From the NCBI GenBank assembly GCA_964057225.1, contig CAXKVF010000076.1:744001-808000 (forward strand): DNA of 64,000 bases. The letters are read 5' to 3'. Below, one piece after another: positions 53,698 to 64,000 of the stretch; the stretch's first letter is position 1, and every line of letters begins with the position of its first letter. A program made the position numbers and the translations under genes. This DNA is from Auanema rhodensis. Lineage: Eukaryota; Nematoda; Chromadorea; Rhabditida; Rhabditidae. Below the pieces are notes generated by a model. The model was given only the letters and a program-made list of their open reading frames with translations, made no database searches and was not told the DNA's origin.

Positions 53698-54225
53698 ATA
53701 AATTAAAGTTCACGTAAATTTCAAAGTCATGGTTACCATGAACCAATATCAATAAAAATTTGTTTTTAGACTAATATGGACATGGGAAATCTAATTTTGA
53801 AAACCGCATTTCTTTATCTTTCACGTGAAGCGAGTTACATACCAAGTGCACATCACGTGTACATTTAATTAGCATAAATTAAAGTTCACGTAAATTTCAA
53901 AGTCATGGTTACCATGAAGCAATATCAATAAAAATTTGTTTTTAGACTAATATGGACATGGGGAATCTAATTTTGAAAACCGCATCTCTTTATCTTTCAC
54001 GTGAAGCGAGTTACATACCAAGTGCACATCACGTGTACATTTAATTAGCATAAATTAAAGTTCACGTAAATTTCAAAGTCATGGTTACCATGAACCAATA
54101 TCAATAAAAATTTGTTTTTAGACTAATATGGACATGGGGAATCTAATTTTGAAAACCGCATCTCTTTATCTTTCACGTGAAGCGAGTTACATACCAAGTG
54201 CACATCACGTGTACATTTAATTAGC
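53698..54225 (+). repeat. 528-bp three-monomer unit, copy 1
   Basis: Order: A with GGGAAAT and GCATTTC, then C, then A. It is followed without gap by its duplicate. Block copy 1 near 50.4-50.9 kb has a single GGGAAAT monomer at the matching place. Confidence 0.85.
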
Positions 54226-54753
54226 ATAAATTAAAGTTCACGTAAATTTCAAAGTCATGGTTACCATGAACCAATATCAATAAAAATTTGTTTTTAGACT
54301 AATATGGACATGGGAAATCTAATTTTGAAAACCGCATTTCTTTATCTTTCACGTGAAGCGAGTTACATACCAAGTGCACATCACGTGTACATTTAATTAG
54401 CATAAATTAAAGTTCACGTAAATTTCAAAGTCATGGTTACCATGAAGCAATATCAATAAAAATTTGTTTTTAGACTAATATGGACATGGGGAATCTAATT
54501 TTGAAAACCGCATCTCTTTATCTTTCACGTGAAGCGAGTTACATACCAAGTGCACATCACGTGTACATTTAATTAGCATAAATTAAAGTTCACGTAAATT
54601 TCAAAGTCATGGTTACCATGAACCAATATCAATAAAAATTTGTTTTTAGACTAATATGGACATGGGGAATCTAATTTTGAAAACCGCATTTCTTTATCTT
54701 TCACGTGAAGCGAGTTACATACCAAGTGCACATCACGTGTACATTTAATTAGC
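54226..54753 (+). repeat. 528-bp three-monomer unit, copy 2
   Basis: Same order, with GGGAAAT at 54312. Its last type A monomer carries GCATTTC (54686), unlike the last monomer of copy 1. Confidence 0.82.
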
Positions 54754-55105
54754 ATAAATTAAAGTTCACGTAAATTTCAAAGTCATGGTTACCATGCACC
54801 AATATCAATAAAAATTTGTTTTTAGACTAATATGGACATGGGGAATCTAATTTTGAAAACCGCATCTCTTTATCTTTCACGTGAAGCGAGTTACATACCA
54901 AGTGCACATCACGTGTACATTTAAATAGCATAAATTAAAGTTCACGTAAATTTCAAAGTCATGGTTACCATGAACCAATATCAATAAAAATTTGTTTTTA
55001 AACTAATATGGACATGGGGAATCTAATTTTGAAAACCGCATCTCTTTATCTTTCACGTGAAGCGAGTTACATACCAAGTGCACATCACGTGTACATTTAA
55101 TTAGC

Positions 55106-56161
55106 ATAAATTAAAGTTCACGTAAACTTCAAAGTCATGGTTACCATGAAGCAATATCAATAAAATCTTGTTTTTAGACTAATATGGACATGGGGAATCT
55201 AATTTTGAAAACCGCATCTCTTTATCTTTCACGTGAAGCGAGTTACATACCAAGTGCACATCACGTGTACATTTAATTAGCATAAATTAAAGTTCACGTA
55301 AATTTCAAAGTCATGGTTACCATGAACCAATATCAATAAAAATTTGTTTTTAGACTAATATGGACATGGGGAATCTAATTTTGAAAACCGCATCTCTTTA
55401 TCTTTCACGTGAAGCGAGTTACATACCAAGTGCACATCACGTGTACATTTAAATAGCATAAATTAAAGTTCACGTAAATTTCAAAGTCATGGTTACCATG
55501 CACCAATATCAATAAAAATTTGTTTTTAGACTAATATGGACATGGGGAATCTAATTTTGAAAACCGCATCTCTTTATCTTTCACGTGAAGCGAGTTACAT
55601 ACCAAGTGCACATCACGTGTACATTTAATTAGCATAAATTAAAGTTCACGTAAAATTCAAAGTCATGGTTACCATGCACCAATATCAATAAAAATTTGTT
55701 TTTAGACTAATATGGACATGGGGAATCTAATTTTGAAAACCGCATCTCTTTATCTTTCACGTGAAGCGAGTTACATACCAAGTGCACATCACGTGTACAT
55801 TTAATTAGCATAAATTAAAGTTCACGTAAATTTCAAAGTCATGGTTACCATGAACAAATATCAATAAAAATTTGTTTTTAGACTAATATGGACATGGGGA
55901 ATCTAATTTTGAAAACCGCATCTCTTTATCTTTCACGTGAAGTGAGTTACATACCAAGTGCACATCACGTGTACATTTAATTAGCATAAATTAAAGTTCA
56001 CGTAAATTTCAAAGTCATGGTTACCATGAACCAATATCAATAAAAATTTGTTTTTAGACTAATGTGGACATGGGGAATCTAATTTTGAAAACCGCATCTC
56101 TTTATCTTTCACGTGAAGCGAGTTACATACCAAGTGCACATCACGTGTACATTTAATTAGC
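55106..56161 (+). repeat. 1056-bp six-monomer unit (AAATCTTG class), copy 1
   Basis: Order: C with AAATCTTG (55163), A, B with TTAAATAGC ahead of it (55449), B with AAAATTC (55654), A with GAACAAAT and GTGAGTT (55853, 55941), A with TAATGTGG (56061). The same six markers in the same order appear in copies 2 and 3. Confidence 0.88.
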
Positions 56162-57568
56162 ATAAATTAAAGTTCACGTAAATTTCAAAGTCATGGTTAC
56201 CATGAAGCAATATCAATAAAAATTTGTTTTTAGACTAATATGGACATGGGGAATCTAATTTTGAAAACCGCATCTCTTTATCTTTCACGTGAAGCGAGTT
56301 ACATACCAAGTGCACATCACGTGTACATTTAATTAGCATAAATTAAAGTTCACGTAAATTTCAAAGTCATGGTTACCATGAACCAATATCAATAAAAATT
56401 TGTTTTTAGACTAATATGGACATGGGGAATCTAATTTTGAAAACCGCATCTCTTTATCTTTCACGTGAAGCGAGTTACATACCAAGTGCACATCACGTGT
56501 ACATTTAATTAGCATAAATTAAAGTTCACGTAAATTTCAAAGTCATTGTTACCATGAACCAATATCAATAAAAATTTGTTTTTAGACTAATATGGACATG
56601 GGGAATCTAATTTTGAAAACCGCATCTCTTTATCTTTCACGTGAAGCGAGTTACATACCAAGTGCACATCACGTGTACATTTAATTAGCATAAATTAAAG
56701 TTCACGTAAATTTCAAAGTCATGGTTACCATGCACCAATATCAATAAAAATTTGTTTTTAGACTAATATGGACATGGGGAATCTAATTTTGAAAACCGCA
56801 TCTCTTTATCTTTCACGTGAAGCGAGTTACATACCAAGTGCACATCACGTGTACATTTAATTAGCATAAATTAAAGTTCACGTAAATTTCAAAGTCATGG
56901 TTACCATGAAGCAATATCAATAAAAATTTGTTTTTAGACTAATATGGACATGGGGAATCTAATTTTGAAAACCGCATCTCTTTATCTTTCACGTGAAGCG
57001 AGTTACATACCAAGTGCACATCACGTGTACATTTAATTAGCATAAATTAAAGTTCACGTAAATTTCAAAGTCATGGTTACCATGAACCAATATCAATAAA
57101 AATTTGTTTTTAGACTAATATGGACATGGGAATCTAATTTTGAAAACCGCATTTCTTTATCTTTCACGTGAAGCGAGTTACATACCAAGTGCACATCACG
57201 TGTACATTTAATTAGCATAAATTAAAGTTCACGTAAATTTCAAAGTCATGGTTACCATGCACCAATATCAATAAAAATTTGTTTTTAGACTAATATGGAC
57301 ATGGGGAATCTAATTTTGAAAACCGCATCTCTTTATCTTTCACGTGAAGCGAGTTACATACCAAGTGCACATCACGTGTACATTTAAATAGCATAAATTA
57401 AAGTTCACGTAAATTTCAAAGTCATGGTTACCATGAACCAATATCAATAAAAATTTGTTTTTAAACTAATATGGACATGGGGAATCTAATTTTGAAAACC
57501 GCATCTCTTTATCTTTCACGTGAAGCGAGTTACATACCAAGTGCACATCACGTGTACATTTAATTAGC

Positions 57569-58624
57569 ATAAATTAAAGTTCACGTAAACTTCAAAGTCA
57601 TGGTTACCATGAAGCAATATCAATAAAATCTTGTTTTTAGACTAATATGGACATGGGGAATCTAATTTTGAAAACCGCATCTCTTTATCTTTCACGTGAA
57701 GCGAGTTACATACCAAGTGCACATCACGTGTACATTTAATTAGCATAAATTAAAGTTCACGTAAATTTCAAAGTCATGGTTACCATGAACCAATATCAAT
57801 AAAAATTTGTTTTTAGACTAATATGGACATGGGGAATCTAATTTTGAAAACCGCATCTCTTTATCTTTCACGTGAAGCGAGTTACATACCAAGTGCACAT
57901 CACGTGTACATTTAAATAGCATAAATTAAAGTTCACGTAAATTTCAAAGTCATGGTTACCATGCACCAATATCAATAAAAATTTGTTTTTAGACTAATAT
58001 GGACATGGGGAATCTAATTTTGAAAACCGCATCTCTTTATCTTTCACGTGAAGCGAGTTACATACCAAGTGCACATCACGTGTACATTTAATTAGCATAA
58101 ATTAAAGTTCACGTAAAATTCAAAGTCATGGTTACCATGCACCAATATCAATAAAAATTTGTTTTTAGACTAATATGGACATGGGGAATCTAATTTTGAA
58201 AACCGCATCTCTTTATCTTTCACGTGAAGCGAGTTACATACCAAGTGCACATCACGTGTACATTTAATTAGCATAAATTAAAGTTCACGTAAATTTCAAA
58301 GTCATGGTTACCATGAACAAATATCAATAAAAATTTGTTTTTAGACTAATATGGACATGGGGAATCTAATTTTGAAAACCGCATCTCTTTATCTTTCACG
58401 TGAAGTGAGTTACATACCAAGTGCACATCACGTGTACATTTAATTAGCATAAATTAAAGTTCACGTAAATTTCAAAGTCATGGTTACCATGAACCAATAT
58501 CAATAAAAATTTGTTTTTAGACTAATGTGGACATGGGGAATCTAATTTTGAAAACCGCATCTCTTTATCTTTCACGTGAAGCGAGTTACATACCAAGTGC
58601 ACATCACGTGTACATTTAATTAGC
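57569..58624 (+). repeat. 1056-bp six-monomer unit, copy 2
   Basis: Offset 2463 bp from copy 1, which is 14 monomers minus the single G lost at 57128-57130. All six markers are present: AAATCTTG 57626, TTAAATAGC 57912, AAAATTC 58117, GAACAAAT 58316, GTGAGTT 58404, TAATGTGG 58524. Confidence 0.88.
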
Positions 58625-59679
58625 ATAAATTAAAGTTCACGTAAATTTCAAAGTCATGGTTACCATGAAGCAATATCAATAAAATCTTGTTTTTAGACTA
58701 ATATGGACATGGGGAATCTAATTTTGAAAACCGCATCTCTTTATCTTTCACGTGAAGCGAGTTACATACCAAGTGCACATCACGTGTACATTTAATTAGC
58801 ATAAATTAAAGTTCACGTAAATTTCAAAGTCATGGTTACCATGAACCAATATCAATAAAAATTTGTTTTTAGACTAATATGGACATGGGGAATCTAATTT
58901 TGAAAACCGCATCTCTTTATCTTTCACGTGAAGCGAGTTACATACCAAGTGCACATCACGTGTACATTTAAATAGCATAAATTAAAGTTCACGTAAATTT
59001 CAAAGTCATGGTTACCATGCACCAATATCAATAAAAATTTGTTTTTAGACTAATATGGACATGGGGAATCTAATTTTGAAAACCGCATCTCTTTATCTTT
59101 CACGTGAAGCGAGTTACATACCAAGTGCACATCACGTGTACATTTAATTAGCATAAATTAAAGTTCACGTAAAATTCAAAGTCATGGTTACCATGCACCA
59201 ATATCAATAAAAATTTGTTTTTAGACTAATATGGACATGGGGAATCTAATTTGAAAACCGCATCTCTTTATCTTTCACGTGAAGCGAGTTACATACCAAG
59301 TGCACATCACGTGTACATTTAATTAGCATAAATTAAAGTTCACGTAAATTTCAAAGTCATGGTTACCATGAACAAATATCAATAAAAATTTGTTTTTAGA
59401 CTAATATGGACATGGGGAATCTAATTTTGAAAACCGCATCTCTTTATCTTTCACGTGAAGTGAGTTACATACCAAGTGCACATCACGTGTACATTTAATT
59501 AGCATAAATTAAAGTTCACGTAAATTTCAAAGTCATGGTTACCATGAACCAATATCAATAAAAATTTGTTTTTAGACTAATGTGGACATGGGGAATCTAA
59601 TTTTGAAAACCGCATCTCTTTATCTTTCACGTGAAGCGAGTTACATACCAAGTGCACATCACGTGTACATTTAATTAGC
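58625..59679 (+). repeat. 1055-bp six-monomer unit, copy 3
   Basis: Abuts copy 2 directly and repeats it with one T lost from the TTTT run at 59249-59252. All six markers recur (AAATCTTG 58682, GAACAAAT 59371, TAATGTGG 59578). It is a recent tandem duplication inside the second 14-mer, because the unit occurs singly in the first 14-mer. Confidence 0.88.
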
Positions 59680-62493
59680 ATAAATTAAAGTTCACGTAAA
59701 TTTCAAAGTCATGGTTACCATGAAGCAATATCAATAAAAATTTGTTTTTAGACTAATATGGACATGGGGAATCTAATTTTGAAAACCGCATCTCTTTATC
59801 TTTCACGTGAAGCGAGTTACATACCAAGTGCACATCACGTGTACATTTAATTAGCATAAATTAAAGTTCACGTAAATTTCAAAGTCATGGTTACCATGAA
59901 CCAATATCAATAAAAATTTGTTTTTAGACTAATATGGACATGGGGAATCTAATTTTGAAAACCGCATCTCTTTATCTTTCACGTGAAGCGAGTTACATAC
60001 CAAGTGCACATCACGTGTACATTTAATTAGCATAAATTAAAGTTCACGTAAATTTCAAAGTCATTGTTACCATGAACCAATATCAATAAAAATTTGTTTT
60101 TAGACTAATATGGACATGGGGAATCTAATTTGAAAACCGCATCTCTTTATCTTTCACGTGAAGCGAGTTACATACCAAGTGCACATCACGTGTACATTTA
60201 ATTAGCATAAATTAAAGTTCACGTAAATTTCAAAGTCATGGTTACCATGAACCAATATCAATAAAAATTTGTTTTTAGACTAATATGGACATGGGGAATC
60301 TAATTTTGAAAACCGCATCTCTTTATCTTTCACGTGAAGCGAGTTACATACCAAGTGCACATCACGTGTACATTTAATTAGCATAAATTAAAGTTCACGT
60401 AAATTTCAAAGTCATGGTTACCATGAACCAATATCAATAAAAATTTGTTTTTAGACTAATATGGACATGGGGAATCTAATTTTGAAAACCGCATCTCTTT
60501 ATCTTTCACGTGAAGCGAGTTACATACCAAGTGCACATCACGTGTACATTTAATTAGCATAAATTAAAGTTCACGTAAATTTCAAAGTCATGGTTACCAT
60601 GAACCAATATCAATAAAAATTTGTTTTTAGACTAATATGGACATGGGAAATCTAATTTTAAAAACCGCATTTCTTTATCTTTCACGTGAAGCGAGTTACA
60701 TACCAAGTGCACATCACGTGTACATTTAATTAGCATAAATTAAAGTTCACGTAAATTTCAAAGTCATGGTTACCATGAAGCAATATCAATAAAAATTTGT
60801 TTTTAGACTAATATGGACATGGGGAATCTAATTTGAAAACCGCATCTCTTTATCTTTCACGTGAAGCGAGTTACATACCAAGTGCACATCACGTGTACAT
60901 TTAATTAGCATAAATTAAAGTTCACGTAAATTTCAAAGTCATGGTTACCATGAACCAATATCAATAAAAATTTGTTTTTAGACTAATATGGACATGGGGA
61001 ATCTAATTTTGAAAACCGCATTTCTTTATCTCTCACGTGAAGCGAGTTACATACCAAGTGCACATCACGTGTACATTTAATTAGCATAAATTAAAGTTCA
61101 CGTAAATTTCAAAGTCATGGTTACCATGAAGCAATATCAATAAAAATTTGTTTTTAGACTAATATGGACATGGGGAATCTAATTTTGAAAACCGCATCTC
61201 TTTATCTTTCACGTGAAGCGAGTTACATACCAAGTGCACATCACGTGTACATTTAATTAGCATAAATTAAAGTTCACGTAAATTTCAAAGTCATGGTTAC
61301 CATGAACCAATATCAATAAAAATTTGTTTTTAGACTAATATGGACATGGGGAATCTAATTTTGAAAACCGCATCTCTTTATCTTTCACGTGAAGCGAGTT
61401 ACATACCAAGTGCACATCACGTGTACATTTAAATAGCATAAATTAAAGTTCACGTAAATTTCAAAGTCATGGTTACCATGAACCAATATCAATAAAAATT
61501 TGTTTTTAGACTAATATGGACATGGGGAATCTAATTTTGAAAACCGCATCTCTTTATCTTTCACGTGAAGCGAGTTACATACCAAGTGCACATCACGTGT
61601 ACATTTAATTAGCATAAATTAAAGTTCACGTAAATTTCAAAGTCATGGTTACCATGAACCAATATCAATAAAAATTTGTTTTTAGACTAATATGGACATG
61701 GGGAATCTAATTTTGAAAACCGCATCTCTTTATCTTTCACGTGAAGCGAGTTACATACCAAGTGCACATCACGTGTACATTTAATTAGCATAAATTAAAG
61801 TTCACGTAAATTTCAAAGTCATGGTTACCATGAACCAATATCAATAAAAATTTGTTTTTAGACTAATATGGACATGGGGAATCTAATTTTGAAAACCGCA
61901 TCTCTTTATCTTTCACGTGAAGCGAGTTACATACCAAGTGCACATCACGTGTACATTTAATTAGCATAAATTAAAGTTCACGTAAATTTCAAAGTCATGG
62001 TTACCATGAACCAATATCAATAAAAATTTGTTTTTAGACTAATATGGACATGGGAAATCTAATTTTGAAAACCGCATTTCTTTATCTTTCACGTGAAGCG
62101 AGTTACATACCAAGTGCACATCACGTGTACATTTAATTAGCATAAATTAAAGTTCACGTAAATTTCAAAGTCATGGTTACCATGAAGCAATATCAATAAA
62201 AATTTGTTTTTAGACTAATATGGACATGGGGAATCTAATTTTGAAAACCGCATCTCTTTATCTTTCACGTGAAGCGAGTTACATACCAAGTGCACATCAC
62301 GTGTACATTTAATTAGCATAAATTAAAGTTCACGTAAAATTCAAAGTCATGGTTACCATGCACCAATATCAATAAAAATTTGTTTTTAGACTAATATGGA
62401 CATGGGGAATCTAATTTTGAAAACCGCATTTCTTTATCTTTCACGTGAAGCGAGTTACATACCAAGTGCACATCACGTGTACATTTAATTAGC

Positions 62494-62604
62494 ATAAATT
62501 ATAGCAATAGACATGGGGAATCTAATTTTGAAAACCGCATCTCTTTATCTTTCACGTGAAGCGAGTTACATACCAAGTGCACATCACGTGTACATTTAAT
62601 TAGC
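62494..62604 (+). repeat. 111-bp damaged monomer with filler sequence
   Basis: Monomer positions 9-81 (73 bp) are replaced by eight bases, TAGCAATA, between ATAAATTA and GACATGGGG. Seven of the eight (AGCAATA) equal positions 45-51 of a type C monomer. The event therefore looks like two nearby deletions or a templated filler at a repaired break. It is the only such copy in the window. Confidence 0.88.
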
Positions 62605-62956
62605 ATAAATTAAAGTTCACGTAAATTTCAAAGTCATGGTTACCATGAACCAATATCAATAAAAATTTGTTTTTAGACTAATATGGACATGGGAAATCTA
62701 ATTTTGAAAACCGCATTTCTTTATCTTTCACGTGAAGCGAGTTACATACCAAGTGCACATCACGTGTACATTTAATTAGCATAAATTAAAGTTCACGTAA
62801 ATTTCAAAGTCATGGTTACCATGAAGCAATATCAATAAAAATTTGTTTTTAGACTAATATGGACATGGGGAATCTAATTTTGAAAACCGCATCTCTTTAT
62901 CTTTCACGTGAAGCGAGTTACATACCAAGTGCACATCACGTGTACATTTAATTAGC

Positions 62957-63483
62957 ATAAATTAAAGTTCACGTAAATTTCAAAGTCATGGTTACCATGA
63001 ACAAATATCAATAAAAATTTGTTTTTAGACTAATATGGACATGGGGAATCTAATTTGAAAACCGCATCTCTTTATCTTTCACGTGAAGTGAGTTACATAC
63101 CAAGTGCACATCACGTGTACATTTAATTAGCATAAATTAAAGTTCACGTAAATTTCAAAGTCATGGTTACCATGAACCAATATCAATAAAAATTTGTTTT
63201 TAGACTAATGTGGACATGGGGAATCTAATTTTGAAAACCGCATCTCTTTATCTTTCACGTGAAGCGAGTTACATACCAAGTGCACATCACGTGTACATTT
63301 AATTAGCATAAATTAAAGTTCACGTAAATTTCAAAGTCATGGTTACCATGAAGCAATATCAATAAAAATTTGTTTTTAGACTAATATGGACATGGGGAAT
63401 CTAATTTTGAAAACCGCATCTCTTTATCTTTCACGTGAAGCGAGTTACATACCAAGTGCACATCACGTGTACATTTAATTAGC
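62957..63483 (+). repeat. Partial copy of the AAATCTTG-class unit (last two monomers plus C)
   Basis: A with GAACAAAT and GTGAGTT (63000, 63088), A with TAATGTGG (63207), then type C. This is the tail of the six-monomer unit without its first four members. One T is missing from the TTTT run near 63053. Confidence 0.75.
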
Positions 63484-64000
63484 ATAAATTAAAGTTCACG
63501 TAAATTTCAAAGTCATGGTTACCATGAACCAATATCAATAAAAATTTGTTTTTAGACTAATATGGACATGGGGAATCTAATTTTGAAAACCGCATCTCTT
63601 TATCTTTCACGTGAAGCGAGTTACATACCAAGTGCACATCACGTGTACATTTAATTAGCATAAATTAAAGTTCACGTAAATTTCAAAGTCATGGTTACCA
63701 TGCACCAATATCAATAAAAATTTGTTTTTAGACTAATATGGACATGGGGAATCTAATTTTGAAAACCGCATCTCTTTATCTTTCACGTGAAGCGAGTTAC
63801 ATACCAAGTGCACATCACGTGTACATTTAATTAGCATAAATTAAAGTTCACGTAAATTTCAAAGTCATGGTTACCATGAACCAATATCAATAAAAATTTG
63901 TTTTTAGACTAATATGGACATGGGGAATCTAATTTTGAAAACCGCATCTCTTTATCTTTCACGTGAAGCGAGTTACATACCAAGTGCACATCACGTGTAC

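Larger units (their letters stand above)
51938..55457 (+). repeat. 20-monomer block, copy 2 (with 3-mer expansion)
   Basis: Repeats 48594-51585 with 528 bp extra. Markers to the left of the expansion sit at an offset of 3344 bp (19 monomers) and those to its right at 3872 bp (22 monomers). One monomer differs: the copy near 53.4 kb is type B with GTGAGTT (53478), where copy 1 has type A. Confidence 0.85.
5431..64000 (+). repeat. 176-bp satellite array, main arm (about 335 monomers)
   Basis: This continuous head-to-tail array fills the rest of the window and runs off its 3' end. The 176-bp period is exact over tens of kilobases: between 28.3 and 46.2 kb every deviation is accounted for by eight 39-bp deletions. 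Monomers differ at few sites. The main ones are positions 44/46 (types A, B, C), the CGTAAATTTC/AAACTTC/AAAATTC site, GCATCTC/GCATTTC, GGGGAAT/GGGAAAT, GCATAAATT/GCATGAATT and GCGAGTT/GCGATTT/GTGAGTT. These linked variants show that blocks of 3 to 22 monomers were duplicated as units. No interspersed transposon, gene or unique sequence was seen. The monomer length equals 2 modulo 3 and holds stops in all frames, so it is not coding. A centromeric or pericentromeric role is inferred from size, AT content and homogeneity; it is not shown. Confidence 0.97.

Noticed and set aside
62502-62509. A small insertion or attachment site
   Set aside because: The eight bases TAGCAATA match type C satellite over seven positions and replace a deletion. 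No element or recombination site is visible.
1-64000. Open reading frames repeated along the array
   Set aside because: The period of 176 bp shifts the frame at every monomer, stops occur in all frames of each unit, and all frames derive from the same noncoding monomer. None has a recognisable protein motif.
1-64000. CRISPR array
   Set aside because: There are no short repeats alternating with unique spacers. The whole 176-bp unit is repeated, and no cas genes are present.
1-64000. CENP-B box or primate alpha satellite
   Set aside because: No TTCG....A..CGGG match on either strand. The only CGGG seen is a private substitution (CACGGGAAG near 33777). The 176-bp unit does not resemble the 171-bp alpha monomer as I know it.
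5431-64000. AATAAA as a polyadenylation signal in each monomer
   Set aside because: It is part of an A/T-rich tract repeated hundreds of times, with no gene upstream. The match is expected by composition.

Overview
The whole window is satellite DNA. I find no gene, RNA gene, mobile element or unique sequence in 64 kb. The unit is an AT-rich monomer of exactly 176 bp (56 G/C in the reference copy, 31.8% GC), present in roughly 366 full or partial copies. A long homogeneous array of nucleosome-sized AT-rich monomers, with multi-monomer (higher-order) repeats and no interspersed genes, points to a eukaryotic centromeric or pericentromeric block, probably from a long-read assembly of a plant or animal. 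The sequence alone does not name the species. I do not recognise the monomer as a family I can name with confidence.

Layout. Bases 1-5430 (about 31 monomers) run in one orientation and include a 64-bp remnant at 3205-3268. At 5430|5431 the array flips, and all of 5431-64000 (about 335 monomers) runs in the other orientation, used here as the reference. The two sides carry the same private variants in mirror order, so the flip is a fold-back inverted duplication with a 234-bp asymmetric centre. From 5431 to about 18.5 kb the array is fairly plain. From 18.56 to 23.36 kb it has a dense cluster of one-base indels that looks like poor consensus, because a clean sister copy of most of it follows at once. 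From 26 to 49 kb the array is a mosaic built around a six-monomer module containing a 137-bp monomer with a fixed 39-bp deletion, present eight times. From 48.6 to 60 kb nested duplications can be read in order: a 19-mer block whose second copy gained a 3-mer, then a 14-mer block whose second copy gained a 6-mer. A 111-bp damaged monomer lies at 62494-62604.

How it may work. Each monomer carries a 7+1+7 dyad (TCATGGT-T-ACCATGA), a perfect 10-bp palindrome TTCACGTGAA, and three TCACGT motifs 32 and 33 bp apart, one inside ATCACGTG. There is no CENP-B box. Dyad-rich satellites without CENP-B boxes are known at centromeres, so a structural or protein-docking role is plausible, but the sequence does not prove centromere identity. 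Three monomer types differ at monomer positions 44 and 46, on the edge of the dyad: A (ATGAACC), B (ATGCACC) and C (ATGAAGC). Position 1 is the first base of ATAAATTA in the reference orientation. The tandem structure, including the exact lags of 3657, 3833, 1721, 3344, 2463 and 1056 bp, is explained by unequal exchange and segmental duplication of whole monomers.
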